From G963676095 sp963676095 (GTDB taxonomy: Bacteria > Bacteroidota > Bacteroidia > Bacteroidales > Prolixibacteraceae): a stretch of 64,000 bases of DNA. A program made the translations under genes and the position numbers. Under the pieces are notes generated by a model that was not told where the DNA came from, did not search any database, and saw nothing but the letters and a program-made list of their open reading frames with translations. The stretch is from NCBI GenBank assembly GCA_963676095.1, contig OY781040.1, positions 2,914,001-2,978,000 of the forward strand, given 5' to 3'. Of the stretch, positions 1 through 7,339 are shown one piece after another. How positions within the stretch are numbered: position 1 is the stretch's first letter; each line of letters starts with the position of its first letter.

Positions 1-2079
1 CACAATAATTATGCTGTCGATTTTATCGAGGCGGTGCGATGGATAAAAACCAACTTGCCTTTGGCCAAAACAAGCGGCGGCGTAAGCAATGTTTCCTTCT
101 CGTTCCGAGGTAACGATACGGTGAGAGAAGCTATTCATTCCGTATTCTTGTTTCATGCTATAAAAGCAGGACTGGACATGGGAATCGTGAACCCCGGCAT
201 GCTTCAGATTTACGACGAAATTCCCAAAGACCTGCTGGAATATGTTGAAGATCTGGTAATAAACCGTCGTCCCGACGCTACCGAGAGGTTGCTCGAATTT
301 GCCCAGACGCTGAAAGAAGGAGAAGGAAAAACGGTGCACAAGGATGAGTGGCGCGAACTTCCTCTGGAAAAACGGCTTGAGCATGCCCTTGTAAAAGGAA
401 TAGCTGATTATGTGGAACAAGACCTGGCTGAAGCGCTTCCAAAATATAAACCCACTCTTAATATTATCGAAGGGCCGCTGATGGACGGGATGAACGTAGT
501 GGGGGATTTGTTCGGTTCAGGGAAAATGTTCCTTCCGCAGGTTATTAAGTCGGCCCGGGTTATGAAGAAGGCCGTTGCTTTCCTGTTGCCTTATATCGAA
601 GAGGAAAAAGAGAAAAACAAGGAAGTTCAGACTATCCGGAAGAAGATATTGATGGCTACGGTGAAAGGAGATGTGCATGATATTGGTAAAAATATTGTGG
701 GCGTTGTGCTGGGCTGCAACAACTATGATGTAATCGATCTGGGCGTGATGGTTCCTACAGAAAAAATACTGGAAACGGCAAAACAGGAGAATGTCGATAT
801 AATCGGTCTGAGCGGTCTGATTACTCCTTCGCTGGAGATGATGGTCAGCGTGGCTGCCGAGATGGAGCGTCAGAAGTTTACATTGCCTCTTTTGATTGGC
901 GGGGCTACAACATCGAAAATACATACGGCTGTTAAAATTGCCCCTCAGTATTCTCACCCTGTCGTTTATGTAAAAGACGCCAGCCGGAGTGTGAATGTAG
1001 TGGCAAACCTGCTGGCCGGGAATCAGGATTTCATTCGGTCTGTAAATGATGATTATGAGCAGGTCAGGAAGTTTCACGGACAACGAAAACCCAAAGAGTA
1101 CCTGACGCTTGAAGAGGCCCGGGCAAACCGTTACCAGGTCGATTGGTCGCCTGCCGAGACATTTATCCCTAACCAGACAGGCATTCATGAGCTGATCAGT
1201 TTCCCGGTTGAAGAGCTTGCCAAGTACATCGACTGGAGCTTTTTCTTTTTTGTATGGGAACTGAAGGGTAAATTCCCGGAAATACTTGATGATGAACGTC
1301 AGGGGGAACAAGCCCGTAAATTGTATGCCGATGCCTGCCAGATGCTGGATGAGATCATTGAAAAGAAGATGTTGCAGGCAAATGGCATTTACGGGATCTG
1401 GCCTGCCAATTCTGATGGCGACGATATCGTTTTATATGAAGATGAAACAAAGACAAAAGAACGTGGAAGGTTTTACCATTTACGCCAGCAGGAAAAGAAA
1501 AAGGAAGGTTCGCCGAATTTTTGTTTGTCCGATTTTATTGCTCCGTGTGAGACCGGAATAACGGATTACTGCGGTGCTTTTGCTGTTACCGCCGGCATTG
1601 GTATCGAAAAGTGGATGGCCGAATATAAAGCTGATCATGACGACTACAAGGCCATTATGCTTGAGGCGCTGGCTGACCGTTTGTCCGAGGCTTTTGCCGA
1701 ATTGCTTCATGAACGGGTACGTCGGGAATACTGGGGCTATGCACCGGACGAGGACCTGAGCTGGGAGGATATCCTCAAGATCAGGTACCAGGGTATCCGG
1801 CCTGCAATGGGGTATCCGGCCTGCCCGGAACATCATGAAAAGGAAAACCTGTTTAAGATCCTTGAGGCCGAAAAGATAGGCATAAAGCTTACCGAACACT
1901 TTGCAATGTATCCGACAGCTTCGGTTTGCGGACAATATTTTGCACATCCCGGTTCCCGGTATTTCAGCCTTGAAAAGATCGGTAAGGATCAGGTGGACGA
2001 TTATGCAAGAAGAAAAGGTGTTTCTGTAGAGCTTGTGGAACAGTTCCTTCCTGTAAACCTGAATTACAAGGGGGTGTAA
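1..2079 (+). CDS. metH: Cobalamin-dependent methionine synthase, C-terminal part (5' end outside window)
   Basis: Transfers the methyl group of 5-methyltetrahydrofolate to homocysteine through methylcobalamin in the cytoplasm. The frame is open from base 1, and the codons before the first possible GTG (base 34) already read as MetH sequence (FIEAVRWIK), so the gene is cut by the window edge and is not a short protein. In order: the end of the pterin-binding domain (SGGVSNVSFSFRGN), the helical B12 cap, the B12-binding Rossmann domain with the DxHxxG motif (GDVHDIGKNIVG; the His is the lower axial cobalt ligand), and the AdoMet-dependent reactivation domain (GIWPAN, RFYHLRQQ, RPAMGYPACPEH). 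The last domain is complete and ends normally at TAA. metF lies 1.4 kb downstream and the B12 uptake locus within 8 kb. The identification is secure; only the N-terminal homocysteine domain is unseen. Confidence 0.97.
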   Translation, partial: HNNYAVDFIEAVRWIKTNLPLAKTSGGVSNVSFSFRGNDTVREAIHSVFLFHAIKAGLDMGIVNPGMLQIYDEIPKDLLEYVEDLVINRRPDATERLLEFAQTLKEGEGKTVHKDEWRELPLEKRLEHALVKGIADYVEQDLAEALPKYKPTLNIIEGPLMDGMNVVGDLFGSGKMFLPQVIKSARVMKKAVAFLLPYIEEEKEKNKEVQTIRKKILMATVKGDVHDIGKNIVGVVLGCNNYDVIDLGVMVPTEKILETAKQENVDIIGLSGLITPSLEMMVSVAAEMERQKFTLPLLIGGATTSKIHTAVKIAPQYSHPVVYVKDASRSVNVVANLLAGNQDFIRSVNDDYEQVRKFHGQRKPKEYLTLEEARANRYQVDWSPAETFIPNQTGIHELISFPVEELAKYIDWSFFFFVWELKGKFPEILDDERQGEQARKLYADACQMLDEIIEKKMLQANGIYGIWPANSDGDDIVLYEDETKTKERGRFYHLRQQEKKKEGSPNFCLSDFIAPCETGITDYCGAFAVTAGIGIEKWMAEYKADHDDYKAIMLEALADRLSEAFAELLHERVRREYWGYAPDEDLSWEDILKIRYQGIRPAMGYPACPEHHEKENLFKILEAEKIGIKLTEHFAMYPTASVCGQYFAHPGSRYFSLEKIGKDQVDDYARRKGVSVELVEQFLPVNLNYKGV

Positions 2080-2134
2080 TTGATCCGGAGAATTTGTTGA
2101 GATACTTAATTAATCTTGAAAAACTAAAGAATAG

Positions 2135-2203
2135 TTTTCAATTTTCAATGTCTTTTTATTAGGTAACATTGAAAATTGAAAATTTGACTTTCAATTTTCA
2201 ATG
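2135..2203. repeat. Three-arm inverted/direct repeat (A, A', A)
   Basis: The 16-mer TTTTCAATTTTCAATG (2135-2150) is followed by its exact reverse complement (2167-2182) and then by a 15-base copy in the first orientation (2189-2203). The middle arm can pair with either flank, so two hairpins exclude each other. It lies between the metH stop and the ATPase gene. It could be a terminator-like element, a fragment of an intergenic repeat family, or an mRNA leader structure. Confidence 0.75.
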
Positions 2204-2211
2204 TTTTGTGC

Positions 2212-2219
2212 TAATTTTG
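2212..2219 (+). promoter_or_regulatory. Candidate -7 promoter box
   Basis: TAATTTTG matches the Bacteroidota -7 consensus TAnnTTTG. It sits 20 bases before the ATG of the DUF4143 ATPase, so the transcript would have a very short leader. No clear -33 TTTG was seen. Confidence 0.4.
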
Positions 2220-2238
2220 GATTTCTAAAGAATAACCA

Positions 2239-3387
2239 ATGTACCTGGAAAGAGGAAAATTTGAGGCTAGGATAAAAGAATCTGTCCGGAATAATCCGGT
2301 GACAGCGATTCTTGGTCCCCGGCAATGTGGCAAAACCACCATTGCCAGGAAAATAGCGGGATCATTTTCTTCTGTTGTGCTTGATCTGGAAGATCCGGCA
2401 GATTTCGAACTGCTTTCATTTTCGCCCAAAGCTTTTTTGGAGCAGCAAAAAGGGTTGATCGTTATTGATGAGGTTCAAAGGATGCCGGGCCTGTTTCCTT
2501 TGTTACGGGTTTTCTCCGATCAGGGTGATACCGGTCGGAAGTTCTTGCTTCTGGGAAGCGCATCTCCCGATTTGATGAAAAATTCGTCCGAAAGCCTTGC
2601 CGGCAGAATCGGTTTTATCGATCTGAGCGGGTTTAAACTGGACGAGGTAGGCTTGGATAACCTGAACCAGCTATGGTTGAGAGGAGGTTTTCCCCGTTCT
2701 TACCTGTCCGATTCGGAAGAACAGAGTTTTCATTGGAGAGAAGATTTTATCAGGACTTTTCTGGAACGCGATATAAACCTGTTGGAAATTAATATACCCC
2801 CGGCTACATTGAGACGTTTTTGGGTAATGCTGGCACATTATCACGGACAGATCTGGAATGGTTCTGAGTTTGCACGAGCCCTGGGTGTTTCGGAGCCTAC
2901 AACGCGACGGTATCTGTACATTCTGTCGGGGACCTACCTGGTCAGAGTGGTCCAGCCCTGGTACGAAAACCTTCAGAAACGGCAGGTAAAATCGCCCAGG
3001 GTTTATATCCGTGACAGCGGTATTTTGCATGCTTTGCTGTCGTTACCAGGAGACCAGATCATCAGTCATGTGAAAGTAGGGGCTTCATGGGAAGGATTTG
3101 TTATAGAGCAGATTATCCAAAAAATGGAGACCCGTGATTTTTATTATTGGAGGACCCATACGGGGGTAGAACTCGACCTGCTTGTAATGAAAAATGGCAA
3201 ACGGTACGGATTTGAAGTGAAATATTCGGATAAGCCGCAGGTTACCAGAGGAATGAGGCAATCACTAGCCGACCTGAGGCTGGATGTACTGTTCCTTGTT
3301 TACCGGGGAAAGCACCGGTTGGATATTGAGGAAAAGATTAAACTACTTCCTGTTGATCTGATCCTGGATGCGAATCTGGAAGATTAA
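2239..3387 (+). CDS. AAA-family ATPase with C-terminal DUF4143 domain
   Basis: This belongs to the widespread AAA_14/DUF4143 ATPases, which have no settled physiological role. A Walker A motif is visible near residue 27 (GPRQCGKTT) and a Walker B near residue 72 (LIVIDEVQRMP). The C-terminal half (about 185-370) shows the DUF4143 pattern, ending in a nuclease-like fold signature (ELDLLV, FEVKYS). Its 382 residues are normal for the family. It stands alone between metH and metF, probably with its own promoter, behind a triple repeat. Such genes are often scattered and strain-specific in Bacteroidota, so recent gain is possible, although codon use does not stand out. The family call is firm; the function is unknown. 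Confidence 0.85.
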   Translation: MYLERGKFEARIKESVRNNPVTAILGPRQCGKTTIARKIAGSFSSVVLDLEDPADFELLSFSPKAFLEQQKGLIVIDEVQRMPGLFPLLRVFSDQGDTGRKFLLLGSASPDLMKNSSESLAGRIGFIDLSGFKLDEVGLDNLNQLWLRGGFPRSYLSDSEEQSFHWREDFIRTFLERDINLLEINIPPATLRRFWVMLAHYHGQIWNGSEFARALGVSEPTTRRYLYILSGTYLVRVVQPWYENLQKRQVKSPRVYIRDSGILHALLSLPGDQIISHVKVGASWEGFVIEQIIQKMETRDFYYWRTHTGVELDLLVMKNGKRYGFEVKYSDKPQVTRGMRQSLADLRLDVLFLVYRGKHRLDIEEKIKLLPVDLILDANLED

Positions 3388-3445
3388 ATGAAGATCAAAA
3401 GATCGTTTTTGAATAAAGTTGTTTTCATGTTTCAGAAATGCTGTC

Positions 3446-3453
3446 TATGTTTG
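3446..3453 (+). promoter_or_regulatory. Candidate -7 promoter box of metF
   Basis: TATGTTTG fits TAnnTTTG and lies 78 bases before the chosen metF ATG. A GTTG about 24 bases further upstream is only a weak -33 candidate. Confidence 0.4.
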
Positions 3454-3531
3454 CAGGCTATCTGAATTGTCGGAAAATCCGGTTTATATAGTTTGAAAAA
3501 CAACAGCAAATTAAATTGTAAAGTAGCTAAA

Positions 3532-4485
3532 ATGAAGGTTATAGATATTATTGGCAATAGTGAAACAACAGTTTTTTCATTCGAATTGCTGCCTCCCCTG
3601 AAGGGAAGTGATGCCGGCAATATATACCGGACTATCGAAAATCTGATCGATTATAGCCCGAAATATATTAATATCACGACTCACAGGGATGAGATGATTT
3701 ACAAGGAAATGCCTGATGGTACAATCCAGAGGCAGGTAGTACGCAAGCGGCCCGGAACTGTCGCTATTGCTGCTGCTATCCAGTATAAATACGAAATTCC
3801 GGTGGTTCCGCATATCCTGTGCGGTGGGTTTACCAAAAGCGAAACGGAACATGTGCTGATCGACCTGAATTTCATGGGTATCAGTAACGTTCTTGCTTTG
3901 CGTGGCGACGGGAATAAGAACGAACATATTTTTCAGCCCACACCCGGAGGCCATTCCAACGCCAACGAACTGGTAAAACAGATTGTCGATCTGCGAAACG
4001 GGAAATACCTTGACGCTGATCTGAAAAATACCGCCCCGCTTGACTTTTGTATCGGGGTGGCAGGTTATCCGGAAAAGCATTTCGAAGCCCCGAACCCGGA
4101 AACCGACCTGATGTACCTCAAACAAAAGGTGGACGCAGGGGCAGATTATATTGTTACCCAAATGTTCTTCAATAATCGGGCTTATTTCGATTTTGTGGAT
4201 AAATGCCGGTCTATGGGTATCACCGTTCCAATTATCCCCGGAATTAAGCCGATAAGCCTCAAAAATCAGCTTACCGTGCTGCCAAAGATATTCCGTATCG
4301 ATCTTCCCCAGGAACTGGCCTCAGAGCTTGCCAAATGCAAAAATAACGATGAAGCAAAGACGGTCGGTACCGAATGGACAATTCAGCAGGCAAAGGAACT
4401 GGTGGCCCACGGGGTGCCATGCCTTCATATCTATACTTATGGCGTTTCCGACAATACCCGTAAGATCGTTGAAGCCGTATTCTGA
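3532..4485 (+). CDS. metF: Methylenetetrahydrofolate reductase
   Basis: Reduces 5,10-methylene-THF to 5-methyl-THF, the methyl donor used by MetH. The protein is a TIM-barrel flavoprotein of 317 residues, the usual MetF size. It begins with the family signature FSFELLPP near residue 15. It also shows ITTHRDE, the barrel motif NVLALRGDG, FCIGVAGYPEKH and the substrate-side segment TQMFFNN. A TTG start 39 bases upstream is open, but the ATG at 3532 places FELLPP at the normal distance. The gene is separated from metH only by the ATPase, so the methionine methyl-transfer pair sits together without being a tight operon. Firm call. Confidence 0.95.
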   Translation: MKVIDIIGNSETTVFSFELLPPLKGSDAGNIYRTIENLIDYSPKYINITTHRDEMIYKEMPDGTIQRQVVRKRPGTVAIAAAIQYKYEIPVVPHILCGGFTKSETEHVLIDLNFMGISNVLALRGDGNKNEHIFQPTPGGHSNANELVKQIVDLRNGKYLDADLKNTAPLDFCIGVAGYPEKHFEAPNPETDLMYLKQKVDAGADYIVTQMFFNNRAYFDFVDKCRSMGITVPIIPGIKPISLKNQLTVLPKIFRIDLPQELASELAKCKNNDEAKTVGTEWTIQQAKELVAHGVPCLHIYTYGVSDNTRKIVEAVF

Positions 4486-4524
4486 ATTGAAATAAAACAA
4501 TTACAAAGGGGTTATGGCAGGATA

Positions 4525-4899
4525 ATGGCACGTTATCTTAAACGGATCGCTGCTGAATCGAACAGAGAATTGATCGATCTGAACAGATTGAGTACAGGAA
4601 AGGCATTGGAGGTGATCCGGACAAATGAGGAAAAATTTTTTTCGTGCGATTATAACCATGCTGAGCTGAAAGAAGTTTATCCGGATAAGCCTGTGAGGGT
4701 GAACGGTTATCTTGAAATTGCCGGGATCCTCGTCAATTACTACAGCGAGTCCAGGCAAACCATCACCGGACCGGTCATGGTTTATGCGATACTATACACC
4801 CGTTATGGGACAAAGCAACAACAGATGAAGCATGTGACAATCCAATTATCTGACAATAAGGAGATCAGACAATTAGTCCAACTTGGATTTGATCGGTAG
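4525..4899 (+). CDS. Hypothetical protein, 124 aa
   Basis: I do not recognise this family. The protein has no signal peptide or membrane segment. The first 60 residues are charged and helical (LKRIAAESNRELIDLNRLS). The remainder looks beta-rich (VRVNGYLEIAGILVNYY, GPVMVYAILYTR, MKHVTIQLSDN). It starts 39 bases after the metF stop and could be cotranscribed with it. The frame is well used, the start is clean and the composition matches the neighbours, so it is probably a real gene. It is followed by two more small unknown genes. Confidence 0.6.
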   Translation: MARYLKRIAAESNRELIDLNRLSTGKALEVIRTNEEKFFSCDYNHAELKEVYPDKPVRVNGYLEIAGILVNYYSESRQTITGPVMVYAILYTRYGTKQQQMKHVTIQLSDNKEIRQLVQLGFDR

Positions 4900-5021
4900 A
4901 ACCGTGGCTCATTGCCTGTTTCCTTTATTCCGGCAGTCAATTTATAGCGAACCGACGTGAAACCTAAGTCTAAGAATATTCGTATGATTAACAAAGAAAA
5001 AACGTAAGAAAAACGTAGGAT

Positions 5022-5321
5022 ATGGCTAAAATAGATGGAAATCTGGTGACCCTGGGGTTAAGGGGAAAGGTCGGTAACCTGGTGTTCCGGAGGCGCGGCA
5101 ATAAAACGACCGTTTATGTTTTATCGGAACGGAAAGCTCCGTTAAGTGAAAAGCAAAAGCAAGCTCAGCAGAATTTTGCAGCGGCTGTTGCGCTTGCCAA
5201 ACAGGCCTTGAGCAATGAACCGGAACGCCGGTGGTTCGAGGAACTGGCAAAGAAGAAGGGAAGAGAAAGCGCATACAGCGCCGCCGTTTCCCATTATTTA
5301 AAACAGATCGTTACTCCCTGA
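5022..5321 (+). CDS. Small basic protein with GKVGNLVFRRRGNKT motif
   Basis: A 99-residue basic protein. The N-terminus (GLRGKVGNLVFRRRGNKTTVYV) resembles short proteins seen in Bacteroidota prophages and integrated elements, which begin with a GxxGxxVFR-type beta motif and continue with a helical SEKQKQAQQNF segment. That likeness is from memory and untested. It has no signal peptide. It lies between two other small unknown genes in an otherwise housekeeping stretch, with no phage structural gene nearby. Expression as a lone remnant or a domesticated gene are both possible. Confidence 0.6.
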   Translation: MAKIDGNLVTLGLRGKVGNLVFRRRGNKTTVYVLSERKAPLSEKQKQAQQNFAAAVALAKQALSNEPERRWFEELAKKKGRESAYSAAVSHYLKQIVTP

Positions 5322-5382
5322 CGGGCACAAAACAAGCAACGTCCTAAAAACTTAAATAAACTAATTCAAAAAAAATCAAACG

Positions 5383-5757
5383 ATGGCGCTACCGGAAATA
5401 CTGACTACAAATCTTCAGGAATATCTTGACCGGGAAGAAATCATTCAGGAGACGATCCGGCAGATTGAAAAGGACTTTAGCATGTTTGGTGTAGAGGTGG
5501 AGTTCAGCGGTAACCTATGCGATGCCTATCTGATCCTTCACCGGCAATTGGTGGTTCAGGTGCATGAACTTCTTTCAACGAATGCAGAACTGCTCATGTC
5601 TATTTTGTACCAGATAGACATTAGCGGGCGTGACCTGGCCCGTTCACGGACTTTTTTCCCGGATTACAGTCAGACCGAGCTGATTGCCCACGAAATTATT
5701 TTTCGTGACCTTAAAAAGGTACTTTTCCGGCGTTATTTCCGGCAACATCCGTCTTAA
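5383..5757 (+). CDS. Hypothetical protein, 124 aa
   Basis: Unrecognised, acidic-to-neutral and mostly helical (YLDREEIIQETIRQIEKDF, LILHRQLVVQVHELL), with no signal peptide or membrane span. It ends 7 bases before a strong bidirectional terminator and starts 61 bases after the previous small gene, so it is likely the last cistron of the 4525-5757 group. The C-terminus is basic (KKVLFRRYFRQH). It is likely real given clean ends and normal codon use; no function is proposed. Confidence 0.6.
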   Translation: MALPEILTTNLQEYLDREEIIQETIRQIEKDFSMFGVEVEFSGNLCDAYLILHRQLVVQVHELLSTNAELLMSILYQIDISGRDLARSRTFFPDYSQTELIAHEIIFRDLKKVLFRRYFRQHPS

Positions 5758-5764
5758 TTAACAA

Positions 5765-5802
5765 AAGAAAACCTGCTGGTTTTTAATTCAGCAGGTTTTC
5801 TT
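5765..5802. terminator. Bidirectional rho-independent terminator
   Basis: A perfect 14-bp stem (AAGAAAACCTGCTG / CAGCAGGTTTTCTT) with a 10-base loop lies between two convergent genes. The stem ends in A and T runs, so it can stop transcription from either side. Confidence 0.9.
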
Positions 5803-5829
5803 AAAATTTGTTTTCATGGCTGCCGGGAA

Positions 5830-7065
5830 TTACCGGATCTGATACTGGAATCCAATGCTAATTCCCGGATACATTGCTATTCTTGTTTGTTTGCCGGTAT
5901 GGTCGATAAACGTCATACCCGGAATAAAAGATCCGCCGGTGAGCTGGCCTTCTGCATTTCTCAACCTGGAAATCGCCATATTGTCGCTTATCCCGGCAAC
6001 GATGGACATTCGTGACGAGAGGTGATACTCGAGGTTAAGGTTCATCCGTACCAGCATATTCGTTTTGTCAGTCCACCATTCGTCTTCATTGATCTGGAAG
6101 CTCATGCCTTCCAGGGCCAGCGACATCTTGTTCCCATTGACCAGATAAGATCCCAATCCTAAACCTATTCCCCAGTAAGGATTATCTGTATATCCGATTT
6201 GTATGATCGAATAAAGTTTTTTCTGACCGGTTCTTAATGAAACCCCTGCCCGGAATGTTTCATCCGAGAAAGCGCCGATGCTCAGGTACCCGTTTTTTGC
6301 GTAATTAATTAACCCGATCGCAACGCCATCTTCTATCGAATCGGCAATATTAACCAGCCCTATTTGTACCCCGTTCAATATATGGGTATAATTGACCAAT
6401 CCGCTAATTTGAGTTCCTTTTACATGAGTGGATGCTACATTGACCAGTCCGGCCAATTGCAGTTTTTTCAGGGCCCCTCCGGAGATATTGATTAATCCTG
6501 AAATCTGTCCTGATGCTACATCCCCTTTTGTATAATTAATGATCCCGCCGATTTGTGTTCCATCCAGATCTCCGGTAACGATGTTTACAAGACCTGAAGA
6601 CTGAAGGCCTTTAAAAGAGGGGCTGATATTTATTAACCCGGCAAATTGGGCCCCGGAAGCATTGCCTTGCGATACGTTGGCAAGTCCACCGAATTGACAG
6701 CCTTTAGATGTTCCCTGGTTGATGTTCGCCAACCCGGCAAATTGGGCTCCGGACACATCCTGACGTACATAATTGCCTAACCCGGCAAATTGGACACCCC
6801 GTACGTTGCCGTTAATTACGTTTATCAATCCGCCAAACTCCGCGCTGCCTACTCCTCCGTTAACTCCGATTAACATATTCAATGAAATATTATTGGATAT
6901 TTCAGGCGAAGAAATGCCATTGGTTCCCATGGGAGTGATAAAGGAAATCTGGATCGGTACTTCTTTTTCTGTTTTCTGCTGATTTTCCTGTGCCATTGCT
7001 GCACTGATGCCAAAGGAAAAGAAAGCTGTTGCCAGCAATTTTGTTAAAAATCTGTTCTGTTTCAT
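5830..7065 (-). CDS. Surface repeat protein, LA_2272-like
   Basis: An exported protein of 411 residues. A signal peptide covers about 1-25 (KLLATAFFSFGISAAMAQ). Residues about 55-270 hold twelve imperfect repeats of 18-20 residues with the core GxQFAGLxN (for example GAQFAGLINI, GTQIGGIINY). The last 140 residues look like outer-membrane beta strands and end in a charged tail (FQYQIR). The repeat resembles proteins named LA_2272-family surface repeat proteins, in which the repeats probably stack as a beta-solenoid. Cell-envelope location is likely; ligand and role are unknown. The start is set by the signal peptide. It is the second minus-strand gene after metG but is separated from it by a terminator-like hairpin, so it probably has its own promoter. 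Confidence 0.75.
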   Translation of the reverse strand: MKQNRFLTKLLATAFFSFGISAAMAQENQQKTEKEVPIQISFITPMGTNGISSPEISNNISLNMLIGVNGGVGSAEFGGLINVINGNVRGVQFAGLGNYVRQDVSGAQFAGLANINQGTSKGCQFGGLANVSQGNASGAQFAGLINISPSFKGLQSSGLVNIVTGDLDGTQIGGIINYTKGDVASGQISGLINISGGALKKLQLAGLVNVASTHVKGTQISGLVNYTHILNGVQIGLVNIADSIEDGVAIGLINYAKNGYLSIGAFSDETFRAGVSLRTGQKKLYSIIQIGYTDNPYWGIGLGLGSYLVNGNKMSLALEGMSFQINEDEWWTDKTNMLVRMNLNLEYHLSSRMSIVAGISDNMAISRLRNAEGQLTGGSFIPGMTFIDHTGKQTRIAMYPGISIGFQYQIR

Positions 7066-7199
7066 TTTGTTTTCAATTTCTTTCCCTTTATGACACGCTT
7101 AGATTGTTCTACCCTGACAGCTATTTGAAAAATATTTGCGCTGTTTTGTTTTTATAAAGAGAAGAATATGAGTTAAAACGGTCGTTTGAAGTCCTTTTT

Positions 7200-7235
7200 A
7201 TAATAAGAAAACCGCCTTTGCGTACAAAAGCGGTT
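7200..7235 (-). terminator. Probable terminator downstream of metG
   Basis: Read on the minus strand, AACCGCTTTTG pairs with CAAAGGCGGTT (one mismatch) around a 4-base loop and runs into TTTTCTTATTATAAAAA. It is placed to end metG transcription before the next minus-strand gene. Confidence 0.6.
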
Positions 7236-7296
7236 CATATATGTAGGGTAAATTGCCGACCCGTCCCCTTCAGGACAGCACTGCAATTTACGAAGG

Positions 7297-7318
7297 CGTA
7301 CCGGCTTTTGCCAGTACG
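7297..7318 (-). other. Hairpin after metG stop
   Basis: CGTACTGGC and GCCGGTACG pair (one G-U) around an AAAA loop, 21 bases after the metG stop codon. There is no T run, so it may be a 3'-end stabilising structure and not a terminator. Confidence 0.5.
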
Positions 7319-7339
7319 TTAATTTTGGTCATAAAAAAA

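Noticed and set aside
517..1311. Long minus-strand open frame (264 codons) inside metH
   Set aside because: It is the complement of strongly conserved MetH sequence, has no recognisable protein features and no start signal.
3388..3531. Possible SAM riboswitch before metF
   Set aside because: I looked for SAM-I/SAM-II landmarks and found none; only a promoter-like box is present.
7320..7327. TAnnTTTG match on the plus strand beside the metG 3' end
   Set aside because: No plus-strand gene or terminator follows it; treated as chance.
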